DNA from: an uncultured Aquimarina sp.
GTDB lineage: Bacteria; Bacteroidota; Bacteroidia; Flavobacteriales; Flavobacteriaceae
DNA: 64,000 nucleotides
Direction: 5' to 3'
NCBI GenBank assembly: GCA_947497175.1
Contig: CANMFM010000011.1
Span: forward strand, 1 to 64,000
A program made the translations under genes and the position numbers. Below are positions 63,075 to 64,000 of this stretch, piece after piece. The notes beneath the pieces were generated by a model. That model was given only the letters and a program-made list of their open reading frames with translations, was not told where the DNA came from and did not search any database. Within the stretch, counting starts at the first letter, position 1, and every line of letters starts with the position of its first letter.

Positions 63075-63109
63075 AAACCCCTGTTATTTTATTAATCAGG
63101 GGTTTTTTT
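63075..63109 (+). terminator. Intrinsic terminator after the DUF2147 fusion gene
   Basis: AAACCCCTG (63075-63083) pairs with CAGGGGTTT (63097-63105), followed by a T7 run (63103-63109). Confidence 0.88.
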
Positions 63110-63150
63110 ATTATTCATACAAGAATTACAAACGTACCGTTTTATCTTCA

Positions 63151-63158
63151 TACTTTTG
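63151..63158 (+). promoter_or_regulatory. Predicted rlmN promoter (-7 box)
   Basis: TACTTTTG is an exact -7 box 8 bases before the rlmN ATG, implying a very short leader. Confidence 0.45.
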
Positions 63159-63166
63159 CAAAAGTT

Positions 63167-64000
63167 ATGAGTATCAAGAAAAGAGACATAAGAGCACTTA
63201 CAAAAGATCAATTGCGAGCATTTTTCGAAGAGAATGGTGATAAATCGTTTCGCGGAAACCAGGTTTATGAATGGTTATGGAGTAAAGGAGCACATAGCTT
63301 TGAGGACATGACAAATATTTCTAAAGCTACCCGAAAGATGCTCGAAGAAAATTTTGTAATCAATCATATCCATGTGGATCAAATGCAGCGTAGCACTGAT
63401 GGAACCATTAAAAATGCGGTTAGACTGCATGACGGATTGATTGTAGAATCGGTATTAATTCCTACATCAACAAGAACAACTGCATGTGTCTCTTCTCAAG
63501 TAGGATGTAGTTTGGATTGTAAATTCTGTGCCACCGCCAGACTAAAAAGAATGCGAAATCTTAATCCGGATGAAATATATGATCAAGTAGTCGCCATAGA
63601 TAATGAAAGCAGATTGTATCATAACCGACCCTTGTCTAATATTGTTTTTATGGGCATGGGAGAACCTTTAATGAATTATAATAATGTAATAAAGGCGATC
63701 GATAAAATTACTTCTCCAGAAGGATTGGGGATGTCACCAAAAAGGATTACCGTATCGACTTCGGGGGTCCCAAAAATGATTAAAAAAATGGCAGATGATC
63801 AAGTAAAATTCAAGCTTGCCGTATCGTTACATTCTGCTATAGACGAGGTAAGAACTTCAATAATGCCTTTTAATGAAACGTTTCCACTCGTCGATCTTAG
63901 AGAAGCGCTCGAATATTGGTACGAGAAAACCAAAAGCCGCATTACGTACGAATATGTTGTCTGGAAAGGAATCAATGATCGCAAAGAAGATATAGACGCT
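63167..64000 (+). CDS. rlmN: 23S rRNA (adenine-2503-C2) methyltransferase, 5' part
   Basis: The first 278 codons are open to the window edge; family members are about 345-370 residues, so roughly the last fifth lies outside. This radical SAM enzyme methylates A2503 of 23S rRNA and A37 of some tRNAs. The radical SAM cysteines are Cys114, Cys118 and Cys121 (GCSLDCKFCATA), followed by NIVFMGMGEPLMNY and RITVSTSGVP. The substrate-binding C-terminal Cys is beyond the window. Confidence 0.95.
   Translation, partial: MSIKKRDIRALTKDQLRAFFEENGDKSFRGNQVYEWLWSKGAHSFEDMTNISKATRKMLEENFVINHIHVDQMQRSTDGTIKNAVRLHDGLIVESVLIPTSTRTTACVSSQVGCSLDCKFCATARLKRMRNLNPDEIYDQVVAIDNESRLYHNRPLSNIVFMGMGEPLMNYNNVIKAIDKITSPEGLGMSPKRITVSTSGVPKMIKKMADDQVKFKLAVSLHSAIDEVRTSIMPFNETFPLVDLREALEYWYEKTKSRITYEYVVWKGINDRKEDIDA

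Overview
The window is a 64 kb piece of a low-GC Bacteroidota chromosome, almost certainly family Flavobacteriaceae (an Aquimarina-like marine flavobacterium is a reasonable guess, unproven). Evidence: a GldA gliding ATPase, a secreted lipase with a type IX secretion tail, paired DUF3857 proteins, a two-gene MetH, TAnnTTTG-type -7 promoter boxes and mostly weak Shine-Dalgarno sequences. No tRNA, rRNA, CRISPR array, prophage or intact insertion sequence was seen. The gene content is core metabolism, and most of the unusual content is in the regulatory DNA.

Layout. 1-15 kb: an edge fragment, fabD, a haloalkane-dehalogenase-like hydrolase, a divergent GTP cyclohydrolase II homologue, a Nudix hydrolase, a secreted amidohydrolase, a SNF2 helicase, a DegT aminotransferase, a secreted lipase, Kdo transferase, a DUF2461 protein and a deoxynucleoside kinase. 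14.5-19 kb: a DUF302 lipoprotein, small membrane proteins (two DoxX-like), a membrane acyltransferase-like protein and two tandem paralogous small secreted proteins. 19-27 kb: metK, then an S-box (SAM-I) riboswitch ahead of metY-metX-thrA-(structured RNA candidate)-osmC-metZ. 28-37 kb: an assimilatory sulfate reduction cluster (DUF2061, cysH, cysD, cysN, a HEPN-tailed sulfite reductase, two siroheme enzymes, ferredoxin-NADP reductase, ferredoxin). 37-42.5 kb: a second S-box ahead of split metH and metF. 42.5-48 kb: a PagL-like protein, a DUF2807 lipoprotein, gldA, and an Lrp regulator divergent from the threonine-degradation pair tdh-kbl. 48.5-52.8 kb: an aromatic amino acid operon (pheA, aminotransferase, tyrA, DAHP synthase-chorismate mutase) behind what reads as a complete ribosome-mediated attenuator. 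53-64 kb: rsgA, dtd, two DUF3857 proteins, a MazG-like protein, aroA, queA, a CHI-like/DUF2147 fusion and the 5' part of rlmN.

The sulfur genes form one system. Sulfate is activated by CysDN, reduced by CysH and sulfite reductase (siroheme from the two cofactor genes, electrons probably from the FNR-ferredoxin pair), and sulfide is put onto activated homoserine by MetY/MetZ. MetH/MetF methylate homocysteine and MetK makes SAM, which feeds back through two near-identical S-boxes.

The observations most worth checking are: (1) a 25-codon leader peptide with eight consecutive Phe/Tyr codons, a 9-bp antiterminator and an intrinsic terminator upstream of pheA; (2) a 120-nt three-stem RNA candidate inside the methionine operon; (3) a HEPN-like tail on sulfite reductase; (4) two small secreted paralogues with matching promoter/inverted-repeat architecture; (5) two palindromes between lrp and tdh; (6) short inverted-repeat elements at several intergenic sites.
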